Below are positions 7,954 to 15,236 of a stretch of 21,474 nucleotides of DNA, piece after piece. Numbering within the stretch: the stretch's first letter is position 1; each line of letters opens with the position of its first letter. The translations under genes were made by a program, and so were the position numbers. The notes below the pieces were generated by a model. That model was not told the DNA's origin. It did not search any database and saw only the letters and a list, made by a program, of their open reading frames with translations. This DNA is from an uncultured Eubacteriaceae bacterium (lineage in GTDB: Bacteria > Bacillota > Clostridia > Eubacteriales > Eubacteriaceae): the NCBI GenBank assembly GCA_947625585.1, contig CANQOZ010000012.1, positions 1-21,474 on the forward strand, written 5' to 3'.

Positions 7954-10900
7954 TGCCACTTAATCCTAATTTAAAAAAAGTTCTTGTTATCGGTTCAGGT
8001 CCGATTGTTATTGGACAGGCTGCGGAGTTTGATTATGCTGGGACACAAGCTTGTAAAGCATTAAAGGAAGCTGGTCTGGAAGTTGTTTTAGTTAATTCAA
8101 ATCCTGCTACGATCATGACCGATAAAAAGATGGCAGATAAAATTTATATTGAGCCATTAACGCTTGATGTTGTCAAAAGAATAATTAAAGAAGAAAAACC
8201 GGACGGAATTCTATCAACTCTAGGTGGTCAAACAGGTTTAACACTTTCAATGCAACTAGCTAGAGAAGGATTCTTAGATGAACATGGAGTGATGCTACTC
8301 GGTTCCGATATTGAAACAATTGATAAAGCAGAAGATAGACTTGAATTTAAAGAAACCATGAGGAAGATCGGGGAACCGGTTGTTCCATCTCTAGTTGTTG
8401 AAACTGTAGAAGATGCTGTCGATTTTGCAGATCAAATCGGTTATCCAGTTGTTGTTAGACCTGCTTTTACGCTTGGTGGAACAGGTGGTGGCTTTGCTTC
8501 TAATGAGAAGGAATTAAGGGAAATCACCAGAAATGGTTTAAGACTAAGTCCAATTACCCAAGTCCTCATTGAAAGATCCATTCAAGGTTGGAAAGAAATC
8601 GAGTTTGAAGTTATGCGTGATAGCAAAGAGAATGTTATTACGGTTTGTTCAATGGAAAACTTTGACCCGGTTGGAATCCACACGGGTGACTCAATCGTTG
8701 TTGCACCTTGTCAAACACTATCGGATAAAGAGTATCAGATGCTTAGAACTTCAGCACTTAAAATTATTTCTGAACTTGGAGTTGAAGGTGGCTGTAACTG
8801 TCAATTTGCTCTCGATCCAGAAAATTTCAACTATGCTGTTATTGAAGTTAATCCAAGGGTATCTAGATCCTCTGCACTGGCATCTAAAGCAACAGGTTAT
8901 CCAATCGCTAAGATTGCAAGCTTAATCGCTGTTGGTTTTACCTTAGATGAAATCATGAACGATATTACCGGTAAAACACCAGCATGTTTTGAACCGGTTA
9001 TTGACTATATTGTTGTTAAGTTCCCACGTTGGCCGTTTGATAAATTTGTTTATGCTGATAAGGAACTTGGAACCCAGATGAAAGCGACAGGGGAAGTCAT
9101 GGCTATAGGTTCAAGTTTTGAACAGGCTATGATGAAAGCTATCCGTTCAGCTGAACTCGGTTTTGATACTTTATCCGTTAAGAAGTATGAAGATATGAGT
9201 GATGAGGAACTATTAGAAGCTCTTCATAAAAAGGACGATGAACGTGCTTTTGTTATCTATGAAGCTCTCTATCGTGATTTTGACCTGCATCAAATCCAAG
9301 CGATTACCCAGATTGATATGTGGTTCCTAGATAAGTTAAGACATTTAGCTGTTATGGAACGTGACTTAATTGAAAAGGGTTTAAAAGATGACCGTGGTCA
9401 AGAAAGAGTTGATGTTGCCAGGGAAATCGGGTTCTTAGACTCCACAATTGAAAGATTAAGTAAGGATGAAATCCCTAAAGAATATCCAGTTTTCAAGATG
9501 GTTGATACGTGTGCTGCAGAATTTGAAGCTGAAACGCCGTACTTTTATTCAACATTTGATCAGGAAAACGAAGCGGATTATTTCTTAGAAAATCATTCTG
9601 ATAAAGATAAGAAGAAAATTTTAGTTTTTGGTTCTGGACCAATCAGAATTGGACAAGGAATTGAATTTGACTATTGCTCTGTCCATTGTGCTTGGACTCT
9701 CTCCCAGTGCGGAGCTGAAGCAATTATTGTTAATAACAATCCAGAAACTGTATCTACCGACTTTGATACTTCAGATAGACTCTATTTTGAGCCATTAACA
9801 CCTGAAGATGTTCGGGGTATTGTTGAAACTGAAAATCCTGACGGAGCTATTGTCCAATTTGGTGGTCAGACTGCAATTAAGTTAATAAAAGACTTAGAAA
9901 CTCTTAAAGTTCCAATCTTAGGAACAGCACCTGAAAATATTGATGCTGCCGAAGATAGGGAACTATTTGATCAAATTTTAGAAGAGTGTGGAATTCCTAG
10001 ACCAAAAGGTGACACCGTCTACACTACTGAAGAAGCACTTAAAGCTGCTGAAAACTTAGGTTATCCAGTTTTACTTAGACCAAGCTATGTTCTTGGTGGT
10101 CAAAACATGATCATTGCTTTTGATGAAAAAGATGTTAAGGAATATATGGGAATTATAACAAGACATGAACTTGAAAATCCTGTATTGATTGATAAATATT
10201 TACCTGGAACTGAAGTTGAAGTTGATGCTATTTGTGATGGAGAAGATTTCTTAATTCCAGGTATTATGGAACATGTTGAAAGAGCTGGAATTCATTCCGG
10301 TGATTCAATCGCTGTTTATCCACCCCAAAACTTAACAGATGATGTAATTGAAACTATTACTGAATATACGAAACGTCTAGCAAAAGCTTTAAATGTTATT
10401 GGAATGATCAACATCCAATTCGTTATCCATGATGGTCAGGTTAATGTAATTGAAGTTAATCCAAGAAGTTCTAGAACGGTTCCTTACATTTCTAAAGTTA
10501 CCGATATTCCTATTGTTGACATTGCTACAAGAGTCATGATGGGTGAAAAGTTAAAAGATATGCCATACGGAACAGGCTTAGCTGAAAACAGGGACTATGT
10601 TGCAGTAAAAGTACCTGTATTCTCCTTTGCTAAACTTCATAATGTTGATACTCAATTAGGACCAGAAATGAAGTCAACTGGTGAAGTTTTAGGAATAGCT
10701 AAAAACTTTGAAGATGCTCTTTATAAAGGACTAGTAGCTTCAGGTAACATTCTCGGTCATAAAGGTGGCGTATTTATTAGTGTTCGGGGTCGAGACAAGG
10801 AAGATGCCGTTAGTTTAGCGAAGCGGTTTGAAAACTTAGGATTCAAAATCTATGCTACTGAAGGAACCAGTAAAAAGTTAGCTGAACACGGTATTGAATC

Positions 10901-11156
10901 TGAAATGGTTCGTAAATTTAGTGAGCCAAAACCAAACAGTGAAGATTTACTCGATTCAAATGCTGTTAATTATGTTATTTCGACCTCAACTAAGGAACGT
11001 TTCCCGGAATATGACGAAGTAAAACTTAGAAGAAAAGCAGTTGAACGGGGACTAGGTCTCTTTACATCACTAGACACTGCAAATGCTTTAGCAACAAGTT
11101 TAGAAACAGGTAAAACCTTAGAAGATATTGAATTAGTTGAATTGAACTCAATTTGA
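7953..11156 (+). CDS. carB: Carbamoyl-phosphate synthase, large subunit
   Basis: This subunit makes carbamoyl phosphate from bicarbonate, ammonia supplied by CarA, and two ATP. The 1067-residue length is typical. The duplicated architecture is visible: SGPIVIGQAAEFDYAGTQA near the N-terminus and SGPIRIGQGIEFDYCS around residue 560 begin the two synthetase halves. Each has an ATP-grasp domain with a V(I/V)EVNPR segment. An oligomerisation region lies between, and an MGS-like allosteric domain fills the last ~130 residues. It overlaps carA by one base (TAATG). A promoter for greA begins at the carB stop. No pyr or arg genes lie alongside, so the pathway served is not shown by context. Confidence 0.98.
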   Translation: MPLNPNLKKVLVIGSGPIVIGQAAEFDYAGTQACKALKEAGLEVVLVNSNPATIMTDKKMADKIYIEPLTLDVVKRIIKEEKPDGILSTLGGQTGLTLSMQLAREGFLDEHGVMLLGSDIETIDKAEDRLEFKETMRKIGEPVVPSLVVETVEDAVDFADQIGYPVVVRPAFTLGGTGGGFASNEKELREITRNGLRLSPITQVLIERSIQGWKEIEFEVMRDSKENVITVCSMENFDPVGIHTGDSIVVAPCQTLSDKEYQMLRTSALKIISELGVEGGCNCQFALDPENFNYAVIEVNPRVSRSSALASKATGYPIAKIASLIAVGFTLDEIMNDITGKTPACFEPVIDYIVVKFPRWPFDKFVYADKELGTQMKATGEVMAIGSSFEQAMMKAIRSAELGFDTLSVKKYEDMSDEELLEALHKKDDERAFVIYEALYRDFDLHQIQAITQIDMWFLDKLRHLAVMERDLIEKGLKDDRGQERVDVAREIGFLDSTIERLSKDEIPKEYPVFKMVDTCAAEFEAETPYFYSTFDQENEADYFLENHSDKDKKKILVFGSGPIRIGQGIEFDYCSVHCAWTLSQCGAEAIIVNNNPETVSTDFDTSDRLYFEPLTPEDVRGIVETENPDGAIVQFGGQTAIKLIKDLETLKVPILGTAPENIDAAEDRELFDQILEECGIPRPKGDTVYTTEEALKAAENLGYPVLLRPSYVLGGQNMIIAFDEKDVKEYMGIITRHELENPVLIDKYLPGTEVEVDAICDGEDFLIPGIMEHVERAGIHSGDSIAVYPPQNLTDDVIETITEYTKRLAKALNVIGMINIQFVIHDGQVNVIEVNPRSSRTVPYISKVTDIPIVDIATRVMMGEKLKDMPYGTGLAENRDYVAVKVPVFSFAKLHNVDTQLGPEMKSTGEVLGIAKNFEDALYKGLVASGNILGHKGGVFISVRGRDKEDAVSLAKRFENLGFKIYATEGTSKKLAEHGIESEMVRKFSEPKPNSEDLLDSNAVNYVISTSTKERFPEYDEVKLRRKAVERGLGLFTSLDTANALATSLETGKTLEDIELVELNSI

Positions 11157-11158
11157 CC

Positions 11159-11186
11159 TTGAATTTAAAGAAATTTTAAATATAAT
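11159..11186 (+). promoter_or_regulatory. Sigma-A promoter of greA-lysS
   Basis: TTGAAT (11159-11164), a 16-base spacer and a perfect TATAAT (11181-11186) lie just after the carB stop. Transcription should start near 11193, leaving an ~80-nt leader before greA. Confidence 0.75.
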
Positions 11187-11195
11187 AACAAGTTA

Positions 11196-11212
11196 TTGTT
11201 CTAAATGAACAA
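11196..11212 (+). promoter_or_regulatory. Leader hairpin 1 of greA
   Basis: TTGTTC (11196-11201) pairs perfectly with GAACAA (11207-11212) around a five-base loop at the very start of the predicted greA transcript. Confidence 0.4.
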
Positions 11213-11226
11213 ATCTAATTAAAAAT

Positions 11227-11252
11227 GGATTCAAATATATCAGTTTGAATCC
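11227..11252 (+). terminator. Hairpin 2 between carB and greA (terminator or attenuator)
   Basis: GGATTCAAA (11227-11235) pairs with TTTGAATCC (11244-11252), a perfect 9-bp stem with an eight-base loop, followed by TTATTATA. The U-tail is weak. Because it lies downstream of the greA promoter, it may act on the greA leader as well as ending carAB transcripts. It stops just before the greA ribosome-binding site. Confidence 0.5.
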
Positions 11253-11273
11253 TTATTATAGGTGAATGTTTAT

Positions 11274-11756
11274 ATGAGTGATTATATGCAAGAAAGAGTT
11301 GTAACCCAAGAAGGTTTAGACCAATTAAATGAACGTTTAAATTATTTAAAAACAGTCAAACGCTACGAAGTAGCAGACAGGATTAAAGTTGCCAGGGGTT
11401 ACGGCGATTTATCAGAAAATGCTGAGTATGATGAAGCAAAACAGGAACAAGGTTTTGTTGAAGGTGAAATTAACGAATTAGAGAATTTGTTAAAAAATGT
11501 CAAGGTAATTTCAGATGATGAAATTAGTACTGACGAAATTTCAATTGGTTCATTTGTTAAAGTTTTAAACACAGCAACCAATACTGAAATGGAATACCGC
11601 ATCGTCGGTTCAGCAGAAGCTGATATTAAAGAAAAGAAGCTGTCAAATGAATCCCCAGTCGGTAGAGCTCTAATTGGGCATAAAAATGGGGAAACAGTAA
11701 CGGTTGATGTACCAGCCGGTAAAGTAGATTATAAAATACTTGAAATCAGGAGATAA
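11274..11756 (+). CDS. greA: Transcription elongation factor GreA
   Basis: It binds the RNA polymerase secondary channel and stimulates cleavage of backtracked transcripts. From the ATG at 11274 the protein is 160 residues, the usual size. The N-terminal coiled coil carries the tip motif GDLSENAEY with the acidic D45 and E48 that act at the polymerase active site. The C-terminal half is the FKBP-like globular domain ending SPVGRALIGHKNGETVTVDVPAG. AGGTG (11259-11263) sits ten bases upstream. Alternative starts are a GTG at 11262 and an ATG at 11286; the exact N-terminus is uncertain by a few residues. lysS follows after three bases with an overlapping ribosome-binding site, a common Bacillota arrangement. 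Confidence 0.95.
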   Translation: MSDYMQERVVTQEGLDQLNERLNYLKTVKRYEVADRIKVARGYGDLSENAEYDEAKQEQGFVEGEINELENLLKNVKVISDDEISTDEISIGSFVKVLNTATNTEMEYRIVGSAEADIKEKKLSNESPVGRALIGHKNGETVTVDVPAGKVDYKILEIRR

Positions 11757-11759
11757 TCA

Positions 11760-13241
11760 GTGAGCCGTTCAGGACAAAACTCGGAAGAAAACTTAAGTGA
11801 AGTTATTGCCGTTAGGCACGAAAAGTTAAAAAAACTTCGGGAATCAGGAAATGACCCTTTTAAAATAACTAAATATGACCGGAAACATTATGCTAAAGAC
11901 ATCGTAGACAATTTTGACGACTATGAGGATCAAGAAGTTTCTATAGCTGGTCGAATCATGAGCAAACGTGGACAAGGTAAAGTTGGATTTTATGACTTAT
12001 ATGATTCAACCGGAAAGATCCAGTTATTCCTTAAAAAAGACCTGCTTGATAACTATGACGAGATCAAAACTTATGATATTGGAGATATAGTCGGATTAAA
12101 AGGGGAAGTTTTTAAAACAAAACGTGGAGAAATATCTATTAGAGTAAAAGATTTAACTTTACTTTCAAAGTCACTCCAAGTTTTGCCTGAAAAATTTCAC
12201 GGATTAAAAGATCCAGATTTAAGATATCGCCAACGTTACGTTGATTTAATCGTTAATCCTGAAGTTAGGGAAGTATTCCTGCTTAGGTCAAAGATTATTA
12301 AGGAAATCAGAAACTTCTTAGATGATCGTGGATTCTTAGAAGTTGAGACTCCAGTGTTAAATAATCTAGCAGGTGGAGCTAATGCTAGACCATTTGAAAC
12401 CTATCATAATACTTTAGGAATACCACTCTTTATGAGAATAGCTTTGGAATTACCTCTAAAGCGTTTGATTGTAGGTGGCTTTGATAAGGTTTATGAACTA
12501 TCAAGAGTTTTTAGAAATGAAGGTATGGATTCATTCCATAATCCAGAATTCACTATTTTAGAAACCTATGAAGCTTATGCTGATTATGAAGATGTCATGA
12601 ACTTAGTTGAAGATCTCTATACTTATTTAGCTGATAAGATTCTCGGTACAGATGAACTTGAATACGATGGAGATATTATAAAACTCCAAAAACCATTTAG
12701 ACGTGCTAGAATGGTAGATTTGGTTCAAGAATATACTGGAATTGATTTTGACAAAATCACTGATCTCGAAGAAGCTAAGGAGAAAGTTAAAGATTACGAT
12801 CTAGATGAATCAAAGCTTAATTCTGTGGGTGAAGTCATTAACGAAGTATTTGATAAAGTTGTTGAAGAACATTTAATTCAACCTACTTTTGTAACGATGC
12901 ATCCAATAGAAGTATCACCTCTTGCTAAGAAAGATCCAGAAGATGAACGCTATGTTCAACGTTTTGAACTCTTTATAAAAGGAGCTGAATGTTGTAATGC
13001 ATTCTCAGAATTAAACGATCCATACGATCAAAAGGAACGTTTTGAAAGACAGATGGAACTTAAGAAGCAAGGAGATGAGGAAGCTCAACCTTACGACGAA
13101 GATTTTATCAATGCACTTGAAGTTGGCTTACCACCAACAGGTGGTTTAGGGGTTGGAATTGACAGACTTGTGATGCTATTTACTAACCAAAAGAGCATTA
13201 GAGATGTTATTTTATTCCCAACAATGAAACCTTTGGACTAA
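11760..13241 (+). CDS. lysS: Lysyl-tRNA synthetase (class II)
   Basis: It charges tRNA-Lys with lysine in the cytosol. The protein is 493 residues, normal for bacterial LysRS. An N-terminal OB-fold anticodon-binding domain (VSIAGRIMSKRGQGKVGFYDL) is followed by the class II catalytic core, with motif 2 (FRNEGMDSFHNPEFT, about 250-265) and motif 3 (GLGVGIDRLVML, about 461-472). Translation starts at the GTG at 11760, six bases after AGGAGA (11748-11753), which lies inside the end of greA. This and the three-base gap indicate co-transcription with greA. There is no T-box leader before it. A long hairpin follows the stop. Confidence 0.98.
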   Translation: MSRSGQNSEENLSEVIAVRHEKLKKLRESGNDPFKITKYDRKHYAKDIVDNFDDYEDQEVSIAGRIMSKRGQGKVGFYDLYDSTGKIQLFLKKDLLDNYDEIKTYDIGDIVGLKGEVFKTKRGEISIRVKDLTLLSKSLQVLPEKFHGLKDPDLRYRQRYVDLIVNPEVREVFLLRSKIIKEIRNFLDDRGFLEVETPVLNNLAGGANARPFETYHNTLGIPLFMRIALELPLKRLIVGGFDKVYELSRVFRNEGMDSFHNPEFTILETYEAYADYEDVMNLVEDLYTYLADKILGTDELEYDGDIIKLQKPFRRARMVDLVQEYTGIDFDKITDLEEAKEKVKDYDLDESKLNSVGEVINEVFDKVVEEHLIQPTFVTMHPIEVSPLAKKDPEDERYVQRFELFIKGAECCNAFSELNDPYDQKERFERQMELKKQGDEEAQPYDEDFINALEVGLPPTGGLGVGIDRLVMLFTNQKSIRDVILFPTMKPLD

Positions 13242-13293
13242 AATTTTATATTTTCATGCTCTAGAAGGTTAACATAAGAAACGATAATATTTG

Positions 13294-13342
13294 AATGACG
13301 TCACCGGAAATTATATGTGTTTCTGAGTGACGTCATTGTTTT
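13294..13342 (+). terminator. Terminator of greA-lysS, built on two TGACGTCA palindromes
   Basis: AATGACGTCAC (13294-13304) is a perfect 11-bp inverted match of GTGACGTCATT (13327-13337). The inner bases GGAAA/TTTC extend the stem, and TTGTTTT follows. Each arm contains the palindrome TGACGTCA, so the DNA could also be a paired protein-binding site. Confidence 0.7.
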
Positions 13343-13376
13343 AGAAGTCGGTTTAGTAGAATTAGAAAAAAGAAAT

Positions 13377-13382
13377 CATAAT
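13377..13382 (+). promoter_or_regulatory. Candidate -10 box close to the tfoX-like start
   Basis: CATAAT lies 13 bases before the ATG at 13396. No -35 of good quality is seen and there is no Shine-Dalgarno sequence, so the message would have a leader of only a few bases. Confidence 0.35.
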
Positions 13383-13395
13383 TTGAATTACAATA

Positions 13396-13716
13396 ATGGC
13401 ATCAAGTAAAGATTATTTAAATTTTGTTTTAGAACAACTATCCGCTTTAGATGAAATAACCTATAGGTCAATGATGGGAGAATTTATCCTCTATTATCGA
13501 GGTAAAATCGTAGGTGGTATCTATGATGACAGATTACTTGTTAAACCAGTAAAAGCAGCGATCAACTATATGCCAACAATCCAATATGAATTACCTTATG
13601 AGGGAGCTAAAGAGATGTTGTTGGTAAACGAAGTTGACAACAAAGATTTCCTAGAAGGTTTATTTAAAGTTATGTATGATGAGTTGCCAGTAGCAAAACC
13701 AAGACAGAAGAAATAG
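13396..13716 (+). CDS. TfoX N-terminal domain family protein
   Basis: A 106-residue protein matching the TfoX/Sxy N-terminal domain: SKDYLNFVLEQLSAL, then the MMGEFILYYRGKIVGGIYDDRLLVK core and the DELPVAKPRQKK tail. In Gammaproteobacteria the full-length protein helps induce competence genes. The short stand-alone form is widespread in Bacillota and its role is not established, so no competence role should be assumed. It is monocistronic: the lysS terminator lies before it and the MarR gene converges on it. There is no recognisable ribosome-binding site before the ATG at 13396 (ATTACAATA precedes it), so it may be translated from a very short leader. Confidence 0.85.
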   Translation: MASSKDYLNFVLEQLSALDEITYRSMMGEFILYYRGKIVGGIYDDRLLVKPVKAAINYMPTIQYELPYEGAKEMLLVNEVDNKDFLEGLFKVMYDELPVAKPRQKK

Positions 13717-13844
13717 GTAATTTTTTATTTATCTTACTGTTAATAATAGTAAGCATCATTTCTAAAATACTTCATTTAGTTTTAACCAGTAACGAACAAT
13801 GTGAAAGTGACATTGATATAGCGTTCAACATAATGTTATTAGAT

Positions 13845-13879
13845 AAAAAAACAACCTCCAACCTTATTAGTTGAAGGTT
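13845..13879 (-). terminator. Intrinsic terminator of the MarR gene
   Basis: On the minus strand AACCTTCAAC (13870-13879) pairs with GTTGGAGGTT (13853-13862) over 10 bp including one G-U, with a seven-base loop. It is followed by a T-run (the A-run at 13845-13851 on the plus strand). Confidence 0.85.
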
Positions 13880-13886
13880 TATTTAT

Positions 13887-14807
13887 TTAGAATTCTTCAT
13901 CTTCAGTTTCATCTATATCTATTTCCAAATCCGGTTCATCCGGGAGCTCACTATCTTCTAGTGGAATAGATTCGTCAACCGGAGGAACCGAATCATCACC
14001 TTGGGGAATAATAGGATCTTCTTCAGGTGGAGTTGGCTCAGCAGAACCTAACGAATCGTCTGGAGGTGTTAACGGGCTTTTATCTCCAGTAACTGTTCCA
14101 ATAATAGATTCAAGTAATTCTAAAATTTCTGCTAAAGGTTCCGGTCCTTCAGGTTTTAATCCAAATGATTCTTTACCAGGACGTTCCGATCTTCTAGGTG
14201 GTTTTGAATCTAATTTATCAAATGGAATAGCTAAATCACCTTCTAATTCATGAGGTGGACGTGGTCCTTTAGGTTCTTCATGAGGAGGTCTATGTGGTCC
14301 TCCATGAGGTGGAAGAGGTGGTTGACCTTCCGGTCCTTCGTGTGGAGGTCTATGTCCAGGTTTTGGTGGTACCGGTTCAAGAATTTCTTCCCAATATTCT
14401 AATAATTTATCAAGTAACAGTATCAACTCTTCTTTTTCTTCAGTTGTTAGAACAATGAAGAGTTCCTGTTCGTGTTCTTTCGAATTTTTAGAATATTCCT
14501 TTGCTATAGCTAAACCCAAATTAGTCAATTCAATATTCATATTACGTCTATCATGTTCATTAGGAACTCGTCTAATAAGATCAGCGTATTCAAGCTTTCT
14601 TAAAAGTTCACTCACAGAAGGTGGTTTAATTTTAAGGCATTTTGTTAATTCTCTTTGTGGTATAGTTCCATTTTCACTCAGAAATACCAGGATTTCCTTT
14701 TGACGGTTTTTGTCCGCTGGACGAGGATGCAAGTAACGACCTGCCTCTCTAATCTTAAAGATTAACTCCTTGTTTAAGTTTTCATTATTTAATTCTAAGC
14801 GTTTCAT
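13887..14807 (-). CDS. MarR-family regulator with Pro/His/acidic C-terminal tail
   Basis: Residues ~15-145 form a MarR winged helix-turn-helix domain: a recognition region IPQRELTKCLKIKPPSVSELLRKLE (49-73), a wing with the NEHDRRN signature (83-89) and dimerisation helices to ~143. MarR proteins usually end here at ~150 residues. This one continues for 160 more, in a low-complexity tail. Residues 145-188 repeat PPH units (PPHEGPEG, PPHGGPHR, PPHEEPKG, PPHELEG), a short helix-like segment lies near 224-237, and the end is strongly acidic (DLEIDIDETEDEEF). The His-rich part might bind metal, but that is inference. It is expressed from a near-consensus promoter flanked by two operator-like sites, so autorepression is likely. 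The target genes are not evident. The ribosome-binding site is AAGGA. Confidence 0.85.
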   Translation of the reverse strand: MKRLELNNENLNKELIFKIREAGRYLHPRPADKNRQKEILVFLSENGTIPQRELTKCLKIKPPSVSELLRKLEYADLIRRVPNEHDRRNMNIELTNLGLAIAKEYSKNSKEHEQELFIVLTTEEKEELILLLDKLLEYWEEILEPVPPKPGHRPPHEGPEGQPPLPPHGGPHRPPHEEPKGPRPPHELEGDLAIPFDKLDSKPPRRSERPGKESFGLKPEGPEPLAEILELLESIIGTVTGDKSPLTPPDDSLGSAEPTPPEEDPIIPQGDDSVPPVDESIPLEDSELPDEPDLEIDIDETEDEEF

Positions 14808-14827
14808 TTTTTTATATTCCTTTTTAA

Positions 14828-14841
14828 TTAGGTACCTAACT
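14828..14841. promoter_or_regulatory. Operator-like palindrome 1 (marR leader)
   Basis: TTAGGTACCTAA (14828-14839) is a perfect 12-bp palindrome lying just downstream of the predicted marR transcription start. The same AGGTACCTAACT sequence recurs at 14881. Confidence 0.6.
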
Positions 14842-14852
14842 GATTTAATTTA

Positions 14853-14881
14853 ATTATAGAGGTATAAATGAAAATTGTCAA
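14853..14881 (-). promoter_or_regulatory. Near-consensus sigma-A promoter of the MarR gene
   Basis: On the minus strand TTGACA (14881-14876), a 17-base spacer and TATAAT (14858-14853) match the sigma-A consensus perfectly. The predicted start is near 14846. Confidence 0.88.
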
Positions 14882-14892
14882 GGTACCTAACT
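14880..14892. promoter_or_regulatory. Operator-like site 2 (overlaps marR -35)
   Basis: AGGTACCTAACT (14881-14892) repeats the sequence of site 1 in the same orientation 50 bases away, with palindromic core AGGTACCT. It overlaps the edge of the -35 box, so binding should block RNA polymerase. Confidence 0.55.
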
Positions 14893-15108
14893 AATTTTTT
14901 AAAACGTTCGGAGTGTAAACGTTAACATTTTCTAAAGTAATAGAAAAAATTAGAAAATAATATTTGATTTATATTTTATTTTGGATAACATTCAATAAAA
15001 ACGGTAAAAGTATTTATTTTAGAGCATTTATTTGATTTATAAAGAAAAGTTTTATAATTTAAGTAAAAACGGTTCAAATGGGATAAAATTAGATAAATCG
15101 AACAAGTA
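14893..15108. other. AT-rich intergenic stretch left of the IS630 element
   Basis: No coding frame is supported. It holds a CG-centred palindrome TGTAAACGTTAACA (14914-14927) and a 13-nt direct repeat TATTTGATTTATA (14961-14973 and 15029-15041). Each repeat copy includes a -35-like hexamer followed by a -10-like box (TAACAT at 14986-14991; TATAAT at 15053-15058). The second would drive transcription into the IS630 insertion point. Confidence 0.5.
15031..15058 (+). promoter_or_regulatory. Promoter of a short transcription unit split by IS630
   Basis: TTTGAT (15031-15036), a 16-base spacer and a perfect TATAAT (15053-15058). Transcription would begin near 15065 and, without the IS element, would end ~105 nt later at the terminator at 16690-16714. 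Confidence 0.5.
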
Positions 15109-15135
15109 GTGGTGCGATTCATAAATATTGCGACA
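15109..15135 (+). repeat. IS630 left terminal inverted repeat
   Basis: It begins GTGGTGCGATTC and ends TGCGACA. It matches the right end except at its first base and at position 20. Confidence 0.9.
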
Positions 15136-15236
15136 TATTAAAAAATCAAAATTTTTATAATTTCTTCAGAACATAATGGATACATTAAAATATAGCTAAA
15201 TCTTTAAGCTATCAGCTAAATAAAAGGTAAGTTCAA

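Noticed and set aside
8569..8925. 118-codon frame inside carB
   Set aside because: It overlaps the well-conserved carB frame completely and the product is low-complexity with no recognisable domain.
11187..11273. T-box riboswitch upstream of greA-lysS
   Set aside because: The leader is only ~80 nt and lacks the T-box sequence and Stem I features.
13733..13753. CTTACT/AGTAAG inverted repeat after the tfoX-like gene as a terminator
   Set aside because: The stem is only 6 bp and no T-run follows on either strand.
14368..14373. A third GGTACC inside the MarR gene as another operator
   Set aside because: The flanking bases do not continue the TTAGGTACCTAA palindrome.
14455..14703. 82-codon frame antisense to the MarR gene
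   Set aside because: It is the complement of a conserved winged-helix coding region with no RBS or domain.
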